A program made the translations under genes and the position numbers. This document shows positions 41,014-50,252 of a stretch of 64,000 nucleotides of DNA, piece by piece. The notes under the pieces were generated by a model, which worked only from the letters and a program-made list of their open reading frames with translations, did not search any database and was not told the DNA's origin. The stretch's first letter is position 1; each line of letters opens with the position of its first letter. The stretch is taken from assembly GCF_947255105.1 (NCBI RefSeq), contig NZ_CAMYFP010000004.1, forward strand, positions 62,001 to 126,000, in the 5' to 3' direction. This stretch comes from an uncultured Campylobacter sp. (GTDB lineage Bacteria; Campylobacterota; Campylobacteria; Campylobacterales; Campylobacteraceae).

Positions 41014-44000
41014 CTAGCTATCATCCACCTCATCACTAAAGTCTGCTGCTGCAACTCTTTTTAACTGTCTATATCTAAACTTAGCATCTTGCCTGTTTTT
41101 TAAGAAAAGCTCTTTTGCGTGGTCAGGATTGAATTTCTTAAGCGAATTATATCTTACCTCATTTAACAAAAACTCCTCATAAAGTCCCCAGTCTGGCTCT
41201 TTTGAAGTTATTTTTAGTGGATTTTGACCTTTGGCTAAAAGTGCTGGGTTATAAGTATAAGTTGGCCAATATCCGCACTTTGTAGCAAGCGCTGCTTGAT
41301 CTATCGAGCTTGCAAGTCCGCCCTTAATACCATGAGATATGCAAGGTGAGTAGGCAATTATTAAACTTGGGCCATCATAAGCTTCAGCTTCAACTATTGC
41401 TTTTATAGTGTTTGCTTGTGAGGCATTTGAGTTAATTTGCGCTATGAAAATATTGCCATAAGTCATCATCATATAGCCAAGATCTTTGTTTTTAACAGGC
41501 TTACCAGAGGCTGTAAATTGCGCTATAGAGCCACTTCTTGAAGCTTTTGAGCTTTGTCCGCCAGTGTTTGAATAAACCTCTGTATCAAGCACCAACATAT
41601 TTATATTTTCACCACTTGCAAGAACGTGATCAAGTCCGCCAAAACCGATATCATACGCCCAGCCATCACCACCTATGATCCATTGTGATCTCTTTGGTAG
41701 ATACTCTTTTAAAAGCAATAACTCTTTTGCATAGTCTAAATTTTGATATTTTAAAAGCAAAGATGAGAGCTTTTGGGCTATCTGTTTTGACTTGGCAAAA
41801 TCATTTTTCTCTATAAGCCACTCATTAAAAAGCTCTTTTAGCTCATTAGGCGCCTCTTCAATGTTATTTTTCATGATATTTTCAACTCTTGCTTGGATAG
41901 TTTTGTTGGCTATAAACATTCCAAATCCAAACTCTGCATTGTCTTCAAAAAGAGAGTTTGCCCACGCAACTCCTCTACCATTGCTATCTTTTGTATATGG
42001 AGTAGATGGTGCTGAACCACCATATATAGAGCTACAGCCAGTGGCATTTGCAACTATCATATGATCGCCAAATAGTCTAGTAATAAGAGTGATATAGGGC
42101 GTCTCACCGCACCCTGGACATGCTGCATGAAACTCAAAGTATGGCTTGGCAAATCCAACACCCTTGACGCTCTCTTTGTTTATAAGCTCTGATTTATAGC
42201 CGACTTCATTGAAAAGATAGTTGGCATTTTCTTGCTCGCCCTCATCTAACTGCTCTTGCAGTGGGACCATTATAAGGGACTTTTCTTTACTAGGACAAAT
42301 TTGCTCACAAAGCCTACAGCCTGTGCAATCAAGCGGACTTACTTGGATTTTATACTTAAGTCCCTTTAGCTCTCTTCCTTTTGCCTCAAGCGTTCTTTCT
42401 TTGAGTGTTGCTGGAGAATCTTTCTCATCATCACTATCTAGCAAAAATGACCTAATCACCGCATGCGGACAGACAAAGACACATTGGTTGCACTGAATAC
42501 AGTTTTCTTTGATCCACTTTGGAACAACTACGCTAACTCCGCGCTTTTCAAACTTGGTAGTACCTGGCTCAAAACTTCCATCTTCATAGCCTAAAAAGGC
42601 AGAAACAGGCAATTCATCGCCCCTTGCGCTATCTATTGGCTTGACAATATTTTCTATAAATTTTTGCTCTTTTTGACTACTATAAAATTTGGAGTCAAAT
42701 TTATCATCACAGAGCGGCTCATCGCTTAAATTTAGCCACTCTTTTTTGACATCAACCTTTATAAGACGATCTGCCCCCTCATCTATGGCTCTATAGTTCA
42801 TCTGGACTATAGCATCGCCCTTTTTTGCATAACTTTGTTTAGCAAACTCTTTCATATAAACCTTTGCCTCATCAAAAGGGATAATGTTTGCAAGCTTAAA
42901 GAAAGCCGACTGCATGATGGTGTTGGTTCTATTGCCAAGACCAATATCATAGGCTAGTTTAGTGGCGTTGATGATATAAAACTCTATATTGCGGCTTGCC
43001 AATATCTTTTTTACACTATTTGGAAGCCTTTTTACAGTCTCTTCTTCATCCCAAATGGAATTAAGCAAAAAGACTCCATTTTCTCTAATGCCACCAATTA
43101 CATCATAAATATCAAGATAGGCAGCAACAGAACAGGCGACAAAGTGAGGAGTTGATACTAGATATGTTGAACGGATAGGCTTTTTTCCAAACCTTAAATG
43201 ACTTCTTGTATAGCCACCGGATTTTTTGGAGTCATATGCAAAGTAGGCTTGCGCATAAAGAGAGGTTTTATCGCCGATGATTTTTATTGAGTTTTTATTT
43301 GCACCAACAGTTCCATCTGCACCAAGTCCATAAAAGAGGCACTCAATATCGCCCTCATTTCCCAAAGATAGGCGCTTTTTTAAAGGTAAAGAGCTATTTG
43401 TTACATCATCTACTATACCAATGGTAAAGTGATCTTTTGGATTGTTTTGCTCTAAGTTTTCAAAAATTGAGATGATTTGAGATGGATCAACATCTTTGGA
43501 GCTAAGCCCATATCGCCCACCTACTATTACCACCTGCTCTCTTTTTTCAAAAAGAGCTGTTTTGATATCAAGATAGAGTGGCTCGCCGATACTTCCAGGC
43601 TCTTTTGTGCGGTCAAGCACAGCTATTTTTTTGACACTTTCTGGAAGAACTTTAAGAAGATGTTTTACACTAAAAGGTCTGTAGAGCTTCACCTTTATAA
43701 GTCCAACTTTTTTGCCCTGTAAATTTAAAAAATCCACAACCTCTTCTATAGTTTGATTGACTGAACCCATAGCAATGATAATATCGCTTGCCTCTTTGTC
43801 CCCATAATAGACAAATGGTTTGTAAATTCTACCCGTTATCTTAGAGATCTCATCTAAATAGCGCTCTACAATATCAGGAAGAGCGTCATAATAGCGGTTA
43901 GAAAGCTCTCTAGTTTGAAAGTAGATATCATCGTTTTGTGCTGTGCCTCTTGTCTTTGGATTGGCTGGATTTAGTGAGTTGTTTCTAAACTCATTAAGTG

Positions 44001-44598
44001 CTTCTTTATCTAGCAATCTTTCAAAGTGGCTATAGTCCATAACTTCGACCTTTTGAATCTCATGGCTTGTCCTAAAACCATCAAAAAAGTGCAAAAATGG
44101 CACTCTGCCCTTGATAGCGCTAAGATGAGCAACGCCACCAATATCCATAATCTCTTGAACACTATCACTTGCCAATATAGCAAAGCCAGTCTGCCTGCAA
44201 GCATAGATATCTTGATGATCTCCAAAGATAGAGAGGGCCTGGGCGGCGATACTTCTAGCTGCTACATGTATCACTCCAGGAAGTAGCTGACCAGCGATCT
44301 TATACATATTTGGGATTTTTAGCAAAAGACCCTGTGAAGCTGTGTAGGTAGTAGTAAGTGCACCGGCTTGAAGTGAGCCATGAACAACACCTGCCGCGCC
44401 ACCTTCACTTTGCATCTCAACAACTTTTACAGGCATTCCAAAAATATTTTTCTTGCCTTTGCTCGCCCAAACATCTGTATAGTCAGCCATCGGAGAGCTT
44501 GGAGTTATAGGATAAATTCCTGCAACTTCTGTAAAGGCATATGAAACATAGGCTGCCGCCTCATTGCCATCCATGGTTTTCATTGTTTTTAGTCTCAT
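41014..44598 (-). CDS. nifJ: Pyruvate:ferredoxin/flavodoxin oxidoreductase
   Basis: Oxidises pyruvate to acetyl-CoA and CO2 and reduces flavodoxin or ferredoxin. A single 1194-residue chain fuses all domains: pyrimidine-binding domain (1-250; ITPSSPMADYTDVW), CoA domain (260-420), gamma domain (440-640), two [4Fe-4S] clusters in a ferredoxin-like domain (CIQCNQCVFVCP about 700 and CTGCRLCEQICP about 755), and the TPP domain with ACPGCGETPYITL and GGDGWAYDIGFGGLDH. It is oxygen-sensitive in most species, matching a microaerobe. The promoter carries a palindrome at 44643-44661. Likely partner: FldA at 27673. Confidence 0.97.
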   Translation of the reverse strand: MRLKTMKTMDGNEAAAYVSYAFTEVAGIYPITPSSPMADYTDVWASKGKKNIFGMPVKVVEMQSEGGAAGVVHGSLQAGALTTTYTASQGLLLKIPNMYKIAGQLLPGVIHVAARSIAAQALSIFGDHQDIYACRQTGFAILASDSVQEIMDIGGVAHLSAIKGRVPFLHFFDGFRTSHEIQKVEVMDYSHFERLLDKEALNEFRNNSLNPANPKTRGTAQNDDIYFQTRELSNRYYDALPDIVERYLDEISKITGRIYKPFVYYGDKEASDIIIAMGSVNQTIEEVVDFLNLQGKKVGLIKVKLYRPFSVKHLLKVLPESVKKIAVLDRTKEPGSIGEPLYLDIKTALFEKREQVVIVGGRYGLSSKDVDPSQIISIFENLEQNNPKDHFTIGIVDDVTNSSLPLKKRLSLGNEGDIECLFYGLGADGTVGANKNSIKIIGDKTSLYAQAYFAYDSKKSGGYTRSHLRFGKKPIRSTYLVSTPHFVACSVAAYLDIYDVIGGIRENGVFLLNSIWDEEETVKRLPNSVKKILASRNIEFYIINATKLAYDIGLGNRTNTIMQSAFFKLANIIPFDEAKVYMKEFAKQSYAKKGDAIVQMNYRAIDEGADRLIKVDVKKEWLNLSDEPLCDDKFDSKFYSSQKEQKFIENIVKPIDSARGDELPVSAFLGYEDGSFEPGTTKFEKRGVSVVVPKWIKENCIQCNQCVFVCPHAVIRSFLLDSDDEKDSPATLKERTLEAKGRELKGLKYKIQVSPLDCTGCRLCEQICPSKEKSLIMVPLQEQLDEGEQENANYLFNEVGYKSELINKESVKGVGFAKPYFEFHAACPGCGETPYITLITRLFGDHMIVANATGCSSIYGGSAPSTPYTKDSNGRGVAWANSLFEDNAEFGFGMFIANKTIQARVENIMKNNIEEAPNELKELFNEWLIEKNDFAKSKQIAQKLSSLLLKYQNLDYAKELLLLKEYLPKRSQWIIGGDGWAYDIGFGGLDHVLASGENINMLVLDTEVYSNTGGQSSKASRSGSIAQFTASGKPVKNKDLGYMMMTYGNIFIAQINSNASQANTIKAIVEAEAYDGPSLIIAYSPCISHGIKGGLASSIDQAALATKCGYWPTYTYNPALLAKGQNPLKITSKEPDWGLYEEFLLNEVRYNSLKKFNPDHAKELFLKNRQDAKFRYRQLKRVAAADFSDEVDDS

Positions 44599-44627
44599 CT
44601 TTTCTCCTCAATCAAAAGCTTTTAACT

Positions 44628-44633
44628 ATTATA
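44628..44633 (-). promoter_or_regulatory. -10 box (TATAAT) for nifJ
   Basis: AATTATAATAG on the minus strand, about 30 bases before the nifJ ATG, with AGGAGA as ribosome site. Confidence 0.55.
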
Positions 44634-44642
44634 ATTAAAAAA

Positions 44643-44661
44643 CATTATTATAAAAATAATG
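44643..44661. promoter_or_regulatory. Palindrome over the nifJ -35 region, possible operator
   Basis: CATTATT (44643-44649) and AATAATG (44655-44661) around ATAAA. It sits ten bases upstream of the -10 box and so covers about -22 to -40. Its AT-rich inverted half-sites could be a regulator site for oxygen, iron or redox control; a weak likeness to Fur/PerR sites is noted but not claimed. Confidence 0.4.
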
Positions 44662-44729
44662 CACTTTAAAAAGAGAATTTTTTAAAAATAAATTGTAATT
44701 TTGTGATATTTGGTAAAGTATTTATAAAT

Positions 44730-45380
44730 TTAAAGAGTCAGTTTCAGTTTTTTAATAAAATCAACCGCCTCTTTTACATCATCAAAGAGATAGTCGCTCT
44801 CTTTTGCAAGCTCATCTTTATCGCCATATCCACACCTAACGCCAATGGCAACAACTCCTGCTGCCTTTGCTGCAAGCATATCAAGCTTTGTATCACCCAC
44901 CATAAAGGCATTTTTGGTTGATTTATTTAAAAGAGAGAGCGCTTTTAGAATGGGTTCTGGATGGGGCTTTAGATATGTTGTATCGCCTCTTCCTACGATG
45001 ACAGTTAGCTTATCACTAAGATTTGCTTTTTGCATAATTGGTCTTGATGAACTTGCCGCCTTTGTAGTAACAACTGCAATATCTGCAAAGCTAGAAGCCT
45101 CTAAAACAGCCTCTTTTGCTCCACTAAAAAAGTAGGTATTGTCAAGATAGGAGCTTTTATAGCGCAAAGAGTAGCTCTCAATCATCGCCTCAACATCTTT
45201 TGCTTTTAGTTTTTTAAACATATCTTTAAGCTCATATCCAATAAGCGCCCTTATCTCATCTTCTTTTGGCAAAGGGAGATTAAATTTGTTGTAAGCAAAG
45301 TAAAAGGCGTCTAAAATAGTCTCTGCCGAATCAAGCAACGTTCCGTCAAGATCAAAAAGAATTGTAGGTTTTTGGCTCAT
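44730..45380 (-). CDS. gph: HAD phosphatase, probable phosphoglycolate phosphatase
   Basis: 216-residue HAD-superfamily hydrolase. Motif I FDLDGTLLDS (nucleophile and acid Asp), motif II TTKAASS, motif III lysine in LKPHPEP and motif IV VGDTKLDMLAAKAAG are all in place, with a small helical cap (about 20-85). Substrate specificity within this group cannot be told from sequence; phosphoglycolate is the usual assignment in Campylobacter. No ribosome site is seen before the ATG. It follows cadF by 12 bases and is probably co-transcribed. Confidence 0.88.
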   Translation of the reverse strand: MSQKPTILFDLDGTLLDSAETILDAFYFAYNKFNLPLPKEDEIRALIGYELKDMFKKLKAKDVEAMIESYSLRYKSSYLDNTYFFSGAKEAVLEASSFADIAVVTTKAASSSRPIMQKANLSDKLTVIVGRGDTTYLKPHPEPILKALSLLNKSTKNAFMVGDTKLDMLAAKAAGVVAIGVRCGYGDKDELAKESDYLFDDVKEAVDFIKKLKLTL

Positions 45381-45392
45381 AGTAAAAAAGAG

Positions 45393-46412
45393 TTATTTTT
45401 GAAATTTAAGCTCAACACGTCTATTTTCTATGCGCCCTTTTTTGCTATTGTTGCTAGCAATAGGAATGTTTTGTCCAAAACCCATAGTTGCAATTCTCTC
45501 TTTAGCGATACCTTGCTCTACCAAAACAGCTGCAACGGCATCTGCTCTTTTTTTGGAGATATTTAGGTTATAAGTTGGCTTACCTGTATTGTCAGTGTGA
45601 CCCTCAACAACTACTTTGTAGTTGGGATTTTCTTTTAGATAGTTGCTAATCTTTTCGATCTCTAGCCGCTCTTTTGGACTTATTCTTGTGCTATTTTTCT
45701 TAAAAATCAATCCAAGCCTAACTATCTTTTCGCAGCCAAACTCATCTACTACAGCTCCCTTTGGACTGTCTGGGCAAAGATCAAGACTATCAACAACCCC
45801 ATCTTTATCACTATCTACGAATTTGAGATTTTTTCTTGAGATATCTAGCATAGAAGTTTTGTGTCTTTTGCCATAATCTAGCGACAAACCAAATGTATAT
45901 AAAAAGAGATTTTGCCTCTCTTCAACAGTTATGGCATGTCTTGCCTCCAATCTTGCGGCAAAATTTCTAGTAATATAGAGTTTCATACCCAAGCCATACT
46001 GACCAAAACCGGTGCTATCGCCATATTGCAAGCCTCTATTTGTGAGTGATTTGGCACCGCTTTTAACATCAATATAACCACCACCAAGAAGACCATAAAT
46101 TTTAAATCGCTCTTTAAAATCGACTATATTTTTGATTAAATTTATCTGATAGAGATGGAGCTTGCTCTTTGCATCGCTCTCTTTTAGCTTTAAATTTATA
46201 TAGTCATAGCCAAATTCAAACTGATCAACCACACCGGTTGCTGTATTTTTGGCAATCTTTCCACCATAAAAGAGAGTTCCTTGCTTTATATCTTTCTTTG
46301 GGCTAGCAGAGACACCACCAACTGTTGGTGTAAATTCCCAATGATAGTAGCTCTCATCGCCAAAAAGTAACGCTGATAGCAACAAAGCTAATACAAAAAC
46401 TCTCTTTTTCAT
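45393..46412 (-). CDS. cadF: CadF-type outer-membrane OmpA-family porin
   Basis: 339 residues: signal peptide (MKKRVFVLALLLSALLFG), an eight-stranded beta-barrel (about 20-185), a short calcium-binding-like spacer (FVDSDKDGVVDSLDLCPDSPKG, split by two Cys), and a C-terminal OmpA peptidoglycan-binding domain (about 225-338; VEGHTDNTGKPTYNLNISKKRA, MGFGQ, NRRVELKF). The gene position between rpsI and gph matches C. jejuni cadF. The FRLS fibronectin-binding motif of C. jejuni CadF is not present; the equivalent stretch reads LYIT (145-148). AAAGGGTGG precedes the ATG at 46412; longer in-frame starts run into rpsI. Confidence 0.88.
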   Translation of the reverse strand: MKKRVFVLALLLSALLFGDESYYHWEFTPTVGGVSASPKKDIKQGTLFYGGKIAKNTATGVVDQFEFGYDYINLKLKESDAKSKLHLYQINLIKNIVDFKERFKIYGLLGGGYIDVKSGAKSLTNRGLQYGDSTGFGQYGLGMKLYITRNFAARLEARHAITVEERQNLFLYTFGLSLDYGKRHKTSMLDISRKNLKFVDSDKDGVVDSLDLCPDSPKGAVVDEFGCEKIVRLGLIFKKNSTRISPKERLEIEKISNYLKENPNYKVVVEGHTDNTGKPTYNLNISKKRADAVAAVLVEQGIAKERIATMGFGQNIPIASNNSKKGRIENRRVELKFQK

Positions 46413-46431
46413 TTTCCACCCTTTTAAAAAA

Positions 46432-46824
46432 TTATCTCTTAGAGAATTGTGGGCTCTTTCTTGCCTTCTTTCTACCAAATTTCTTTCGCTCAACAACTCT
46501 ACTATCCCTAGTTAAGAGTCCTTGCGGTTTTAAAAGTGCTCTAAAGTCACTATCAAGTTGTGAAAGTGCTCTTGAGATTCCATGTCTTAAAGCTTCTGCT
46601 TGTGCATTGAAGCCGCCACCAAATGTAGTAGAGACAACGTCCATTAAGCTCTCTTGTTTGGTTACCAATAGTGGTTGGACAACTTTTAGTTTTGCTGCCT
46701 CGTGACCGCCTAACCATGAGTTTAGATCTTTACCATTTACTACGATCTTGCCACTTCCTGGCTTCAACCATACCTTAGCTACTGCTCTTTTTCTTTTACC
46801 TGTTGCATAAACTATAGAAGCCAT
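46432..46824 (-). CDS. rpsI: 30S ribosomal protein S9
   Basis: 130 residues. Full S9 with YATGKRKRAVAKVWLKPG at the N-terminus, GGGFNAQAEALRHGISRAL in the middle and the basic C-terminal tail LLTRDSRVVERKKFGRKKARKSPQFSKR that reaches the P-site tRNA. Start and rplM stop share one base (46824), so translation is coupled. Confidence 0.98.
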   Translation of the reverse strand: MASIVYATGKRKRAVAKVWLKPGSGKIVVNGKDLNSWLGGHEAAKLKVVQPLLVTKQESLMDVVSTTFGGGFNAQAEALRHGISRALSQLDSDFRALLKPQGLLTRDSRVVERKKFGRKKARKSPQFSKR

Positions 46825-47255
46825 TATTTATTTCCTTTTTGTGTATTGGTTTGAGCGGTGTGAGGATGTTCACTTCCCTCATATACTTTTAATTTTTTAA
46901 TCATCTCTTTTCCAAGCTTTGTCTTTGGAAGCATTCCTCTAACTGCAAGTCTATAAAGTTTTACTGGATTGTCTTTTAAAAGATCTTCAAATTTCTCACT
47001 TTTTACGCTTCCAAAATAGCCTGAATGTCTATGATATAGTTTGTCGCTACCTTTGTTTGCCCCTGTATAAATTGCCTTTGAAGCATTTATAACAACTACA
47101 TAGTCGCCACAATCTACATTTGGTGTATAGCAAGGTTTGTGTTTTCCTCTTAGTAAAGTAGCGATTTGAGTTAGCATTCTACCAAAGATTTTATCGGTAG
47201 CATCGATAACTACCCAGTCACGCTCTACTTGGCTGGATTTTATACTTTTTGTCAT
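46824..47255 (-). CDS. rplM: 50S ribosomal protein L13
   Basis: 143 residues with the L13 pattern WVVIDATDKIFGRMLTQIATLLRGKHKPCYTPNVDCGDYVVVINA, then YRLAVRGMLPKTKLGKEMIKKLKVYEGSEHPH. First gene of rplM-rpsI-cadF-gph. A possible -10 box (TACAAT on the minus strand, 47294-47299) lies 39 bases upstream in the 83-base gap after addA. Confidence 0.98.
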   Translation of the reverse strand: MTKSIKSSQVERDWVVIDATDKIFGRMLTQIATLLRGKHKPCYTPNVDCGDYVVVINASKAIYTGANKGSDKLYHRHSGYFGSVKSEKFEDLLKDNPVKLYRLAVRGMLPKTKLGKEMIKKLKVYEGSEHPHTAQTNTQKGNK

Positions 47256-47338
47256 GTTATGCCTTCTTTTTGAAATAAATTTAATAAGTTGTTATTGTAA
47301 TGAAGTTATACTTATAGATAGCTTAATTTAAGTATATT

Positions 47339-50251
47339 TTAAACTAAATTTATCCTTACCTCATCTTCTAAAAGTCGTATGATGTAGGCTTTTATTATTT
47401 TGTCTTTATAAAACGAGGCTAAAACCTCTTTATAGAAGCTAACTTGCTCTTGATTGGCCTCTACAAAGCCAAGTCCGCTCTTATAATCAACAACAATAAC
47501 TTCACTCTCCTTTACAAGAAGTAGATCTAGTCTTATAAACTTGCCGCCTACCTTGATAGAGCGCTCTTTGTAAATTTCAGAGCCACTTAAAAGCTCTTTA
47601 AATTTCACGTTATCACAAAGCGAAAAAACTCGCCTCTTTATATCGGCAAAGTCATCCTCTTGCAAAAATTTACCATATCTGCTTTTGCTCTTTTGCACCG
47701 CTTTTTCTATGAGATCTTTTGTAAAATCTCCACTCATTTGCAAGGTGTAGTGAAGCGCAATACCATAGTTTATGGCGTGAATATTGCTATCTAGTGGCTC
47801 CTCTTTGAGATCTTTTATCTTCTGTCTTTCAACCTTTGCTAACTCAATCTTCTTTTGAGCTCCACCCTCTTCTTTGCTGCTTATAATATCTTTCAAAACC
47901 ATACCAAACTCAAAATCCTCCAGCTCTAAAAGCGCCTCTTTGTCCTTTTTGAACGAAAGAAGTGAGCTGCTGTTGTCTGACTTTAGTATGATGAGTGACT
48001 TTTTGGCCCTTGTAAAGCCAACATATAGGATATTTAAAAGCTCTTCTCTATTAAGCAGCGCAATCTTTTCCGAAAGTTCTTTGTAGCTGTTATCTACAAA
48101 TTCTCTACCAGAAACTCTAAGCTTTATCTCCCAGCCATTTTGGCTATCATACTCATAGATAAACTCGTTAAAATCGGCTGTATCTCTTGAGTTTTTGTCA
48201 CAAATTATGACATGGTTATACTCAAGCCCCTTTGACTTGTGAAATGTCAAGAGATTGATACCCTTTTCTTTGCTTTCATCTTTTTTGACCGCGATTTTGG
48301 AAAAGGCAAGCTCGCTTATATCTTTATACTCAGAAGCAATCTCTATAAGTTTTAAAACATTGCTATCCTCAAGCCCAATACCAAGCTGCTCTCTGATGTA
48401 GTTGATGTTTTCCATCGTGCTTTTTTTCTTATCAAGAGTGATAAATTTATGAGTTTTGCCAGTAATTCGCTTAAGGCTCTCTTTGTAAATTTCCTCTTTT
48501 GTAACTAAATATCTTGCATACTCTAAAATCGCAAAAACCAAAGGATGACAAACTAAAAGCTCACTACTTTCTGAGTTAAATGGGATTTTTTTCTCTTTTA
48601 AAAGTACTGATAGTTCATCTATCTCTTTGTTTTTCCAACAAAGTATCGCTATTTGCTCTGGGCTTGCGCCATTTTCTAAAAGAAACTCTACCTTTGCAAC
48701 AGCCTCTTTTAAGAGATTTTCTTTGGCATTTTCTACCTCTTGAATCTTTATATAGCCATACTCATCACCCTCTACATTGAAGTAGGGATTGGTTTTGGAC
48801 TCTTTTAAAAGTGCCCTATTTTTCTCTATATCCTCTTGTAAAGTATCCTTAAAATCTTTATTTTGCGGGATTTTTTGAATGGTGTAGCCATCTATTTTGT
48901 CTTTAAAAACAGCATTTACAAAGCTTACAATCGCCTTATAGCTTCTATAGTTGTAGTCAAGATTTTTCTTCTCTATCTGCTTATACTCATTTGCCAATAT
49001 GTTAAAAAGCTCTTTTTTACCATCACGAAAACGATAAATGCTCTGCTTTATATCGCCAACATAAAAAAAGCTACCAACACCTTTTTGTCCATATCCAGCC
49101 AAAATCTCACTAATTAGCGGCTTTAAAATTTGATATTGCTTTACGCTCGTATCTTGAAACTCGTCTATTAGGATGTGATTTATCCTGCTATCTAACCTAA
49201 AATAGATGGTATTAATGACCTCTTCATCGCTTAAGAGGTTGAAAACTAATGTTGAAAGATCTCCAAAAGTTAGAGTGTTTAGCCTTGAGTAGATGTTGGA
49301 TTTCGCCCTTTTGTAGAGATCTAAAACTTTGCTTAGTTTGTAGAGCTTATACTCTTCAAGCTCGTTAAAATATCTTCTTAGCTCCTCTTTTATCTCGCCA
49401 ACTAGCGAATCTATCGAACGATCAACTTCATAAATCTTTTTAAATGTTGAGTAGTTTAGTGTCTCTCTTTGTATAAAAGGCCTACCAAGTAGCTCTTTTG
49501 GACTTTGCTTTAGCTCATCTATTAGCTTTGATGCTTGATTGATAGTCTTAGAAAGGTCTGAAATGGCGGTTTTTGTAGTGGCTTGCGATAGCTCTATCTC
49601 CAAATTTGAAATGCTATTTTTTAAAAAACCCTCTAGCTTTTTTAAACTTCTGTTTAAATGCTCCAAATTTGGGTATGGCGAACTTTTTTTCGTAAAGTTC
49701 ATTTGACTATAAAAATACTCAAGCGTTATTAAAAATCTATCCAAATTTGTATCAAAATAGAGATATTCAACAACCTCATCAAGAGCCTCTCTGTCCTTTT
49801 CAAGCTCCTTTTGAAACTCTCTTTTTACAATATCACTCAAGTCATCAACAGTTAAAAAGTTGGAATTTATCCCAAATTTAAGTGCAAAAGAGCGAAGTAT
49901 CAAAGAGAAAAAGGCATCAAAGGTAAATATCTTAATCTCTGAGTTTAAAAATCTCTTTAAATTTTCATCTCTTAGCTTGATGAGAGGATTGGTTTTTTGG
50001 TTGGATAGTTTGGCTTTGTCGATATTTAGCGCCTTTGCTAACTCTAGCTGCTCTGCCTCTTTGTCTTGTAAATTTAAAAAAGTATCTATTATGCGCTCTT
50101 TCATCTGCGCTGTTGCTTTTCTAGTAAAGGTCAAGGCCAAAATTTCAGAGCTATTTGCACCGCTTAAAAAAAGTTCGATATATCTAACTGCGATGGCAAA
50201 GGTCTTTCCACTTCCTGCACTTGCCTCAAGCGCCAAAAATCTATCTTTCAT
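47339..50251 (-). CDS. addA: AddA-type helicase-nuclease (RecB-like)
   Basis: Helicase-nuclease subunit of AddAB, which resects double-strand breaks for RecA. 970 residues. UvrD/SF1A motor: Walker A EASAGSGKTFA (K16), LALTFTRKATAQMKERI, Walker B LIDEFQDTS, VGDIKQSIYRFRDG, LTFHKSKGLEYNHV and the last helicase motif ILYVGFTRAKKSL. The C-terminal nuclease is PD-(D/E)XK with LDLLLVKESEVIVVDYKSG. The ATG at 50251 lies one base after the addB stop, with AGGA upstream. The longer in-frame start at 50329 overlaps addB without a ribosome site. Confidence 0.93.
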   Translation of the reverse strand: MKDRFLALEASAGSGKTFAIAVRYIELFLSGANSSEILALTFTRKATAQMKERIIDTFLNLQDKEAEQLELAKALNIDKAKLSNQKTNPLIKLRDENLKRFLNSEIKIFTFDAFFSLILRSFALKFGINSNFLTVDDLSDIVKREFQKELEKDREALDEVVEYLYFDTNLDRFLITLEYFYSQMNFTKKSSPYPNLEHLNRSLKKLEGFLKNSISNLEIELSQATTKTAISDLSKTINQASKLIDELKQSPKELLGRPFIQRETLNYSTFKKIYEVDRSIDSLVGEIKEELRRYFNELEEYKLYKLSKVLDLYKRAKSNIYSRLNTLTFGDLSTLVFNLLSDEEVINTIYFRLDSRINHILIDEFQDTSVKQYQILKPLISEILAGYGQKGVGSFFYVGDIKQSIYRFRDGKKELFNILANEYKQIEKKNLDYNYRSYKAIVSFVNAVFKDKIDGYTIQKIPQNKDFKDTLQEDIEKNRALLKESKTNPYFNVEGDEYGYIKIQEVENAKENLLKEAVAKVEFLLENGASPEQIAILCWKNKEIDELSVLLKEKKIPFNSESSELLVCHPLVFAILEYARYLVTKEEIYKESLKRITGKTHKFITLDKKKSTMENINYIREQLGIGLEDSNVLKLIEIASEYKDISELAFSKIAVKKDESKEKGINLLTFHKSKGLEYNHVIICDKNSRDTADFNEFIYEYDSQNGWEIKLRVSGREFVDNSYKELSEKIALLNREELLNILYVGFTRAKKSLIILKSDNSSSLLSFKKDKEALLELEDFEFGMVLKDIISSKEEGGAQKKIELAKVERQKIKDLKEEPLDSNIHAINYGIALHYTLQMSGDFTKDLIEKAVQKSKSRYGKFLQEDDFADIKRRVFSLCDNVKFKELLSGSEIYKERSIKVGGKFIRLDLLLVKESEVIVVDYKSGLGFVEANQEQVSFYKEVLASFYKDKIIKAYIIRLLEDEVRINLV

Positions 50252-50252
50252 C

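Noticed and set aside
46413..46496. N-terminal extension of CadF to 46496
   Set aside because: It overlaps rpsI in another frame, is basic and not a signal peptide; ATG at 46412 has a strong ribosome site and a proper signal peptide.
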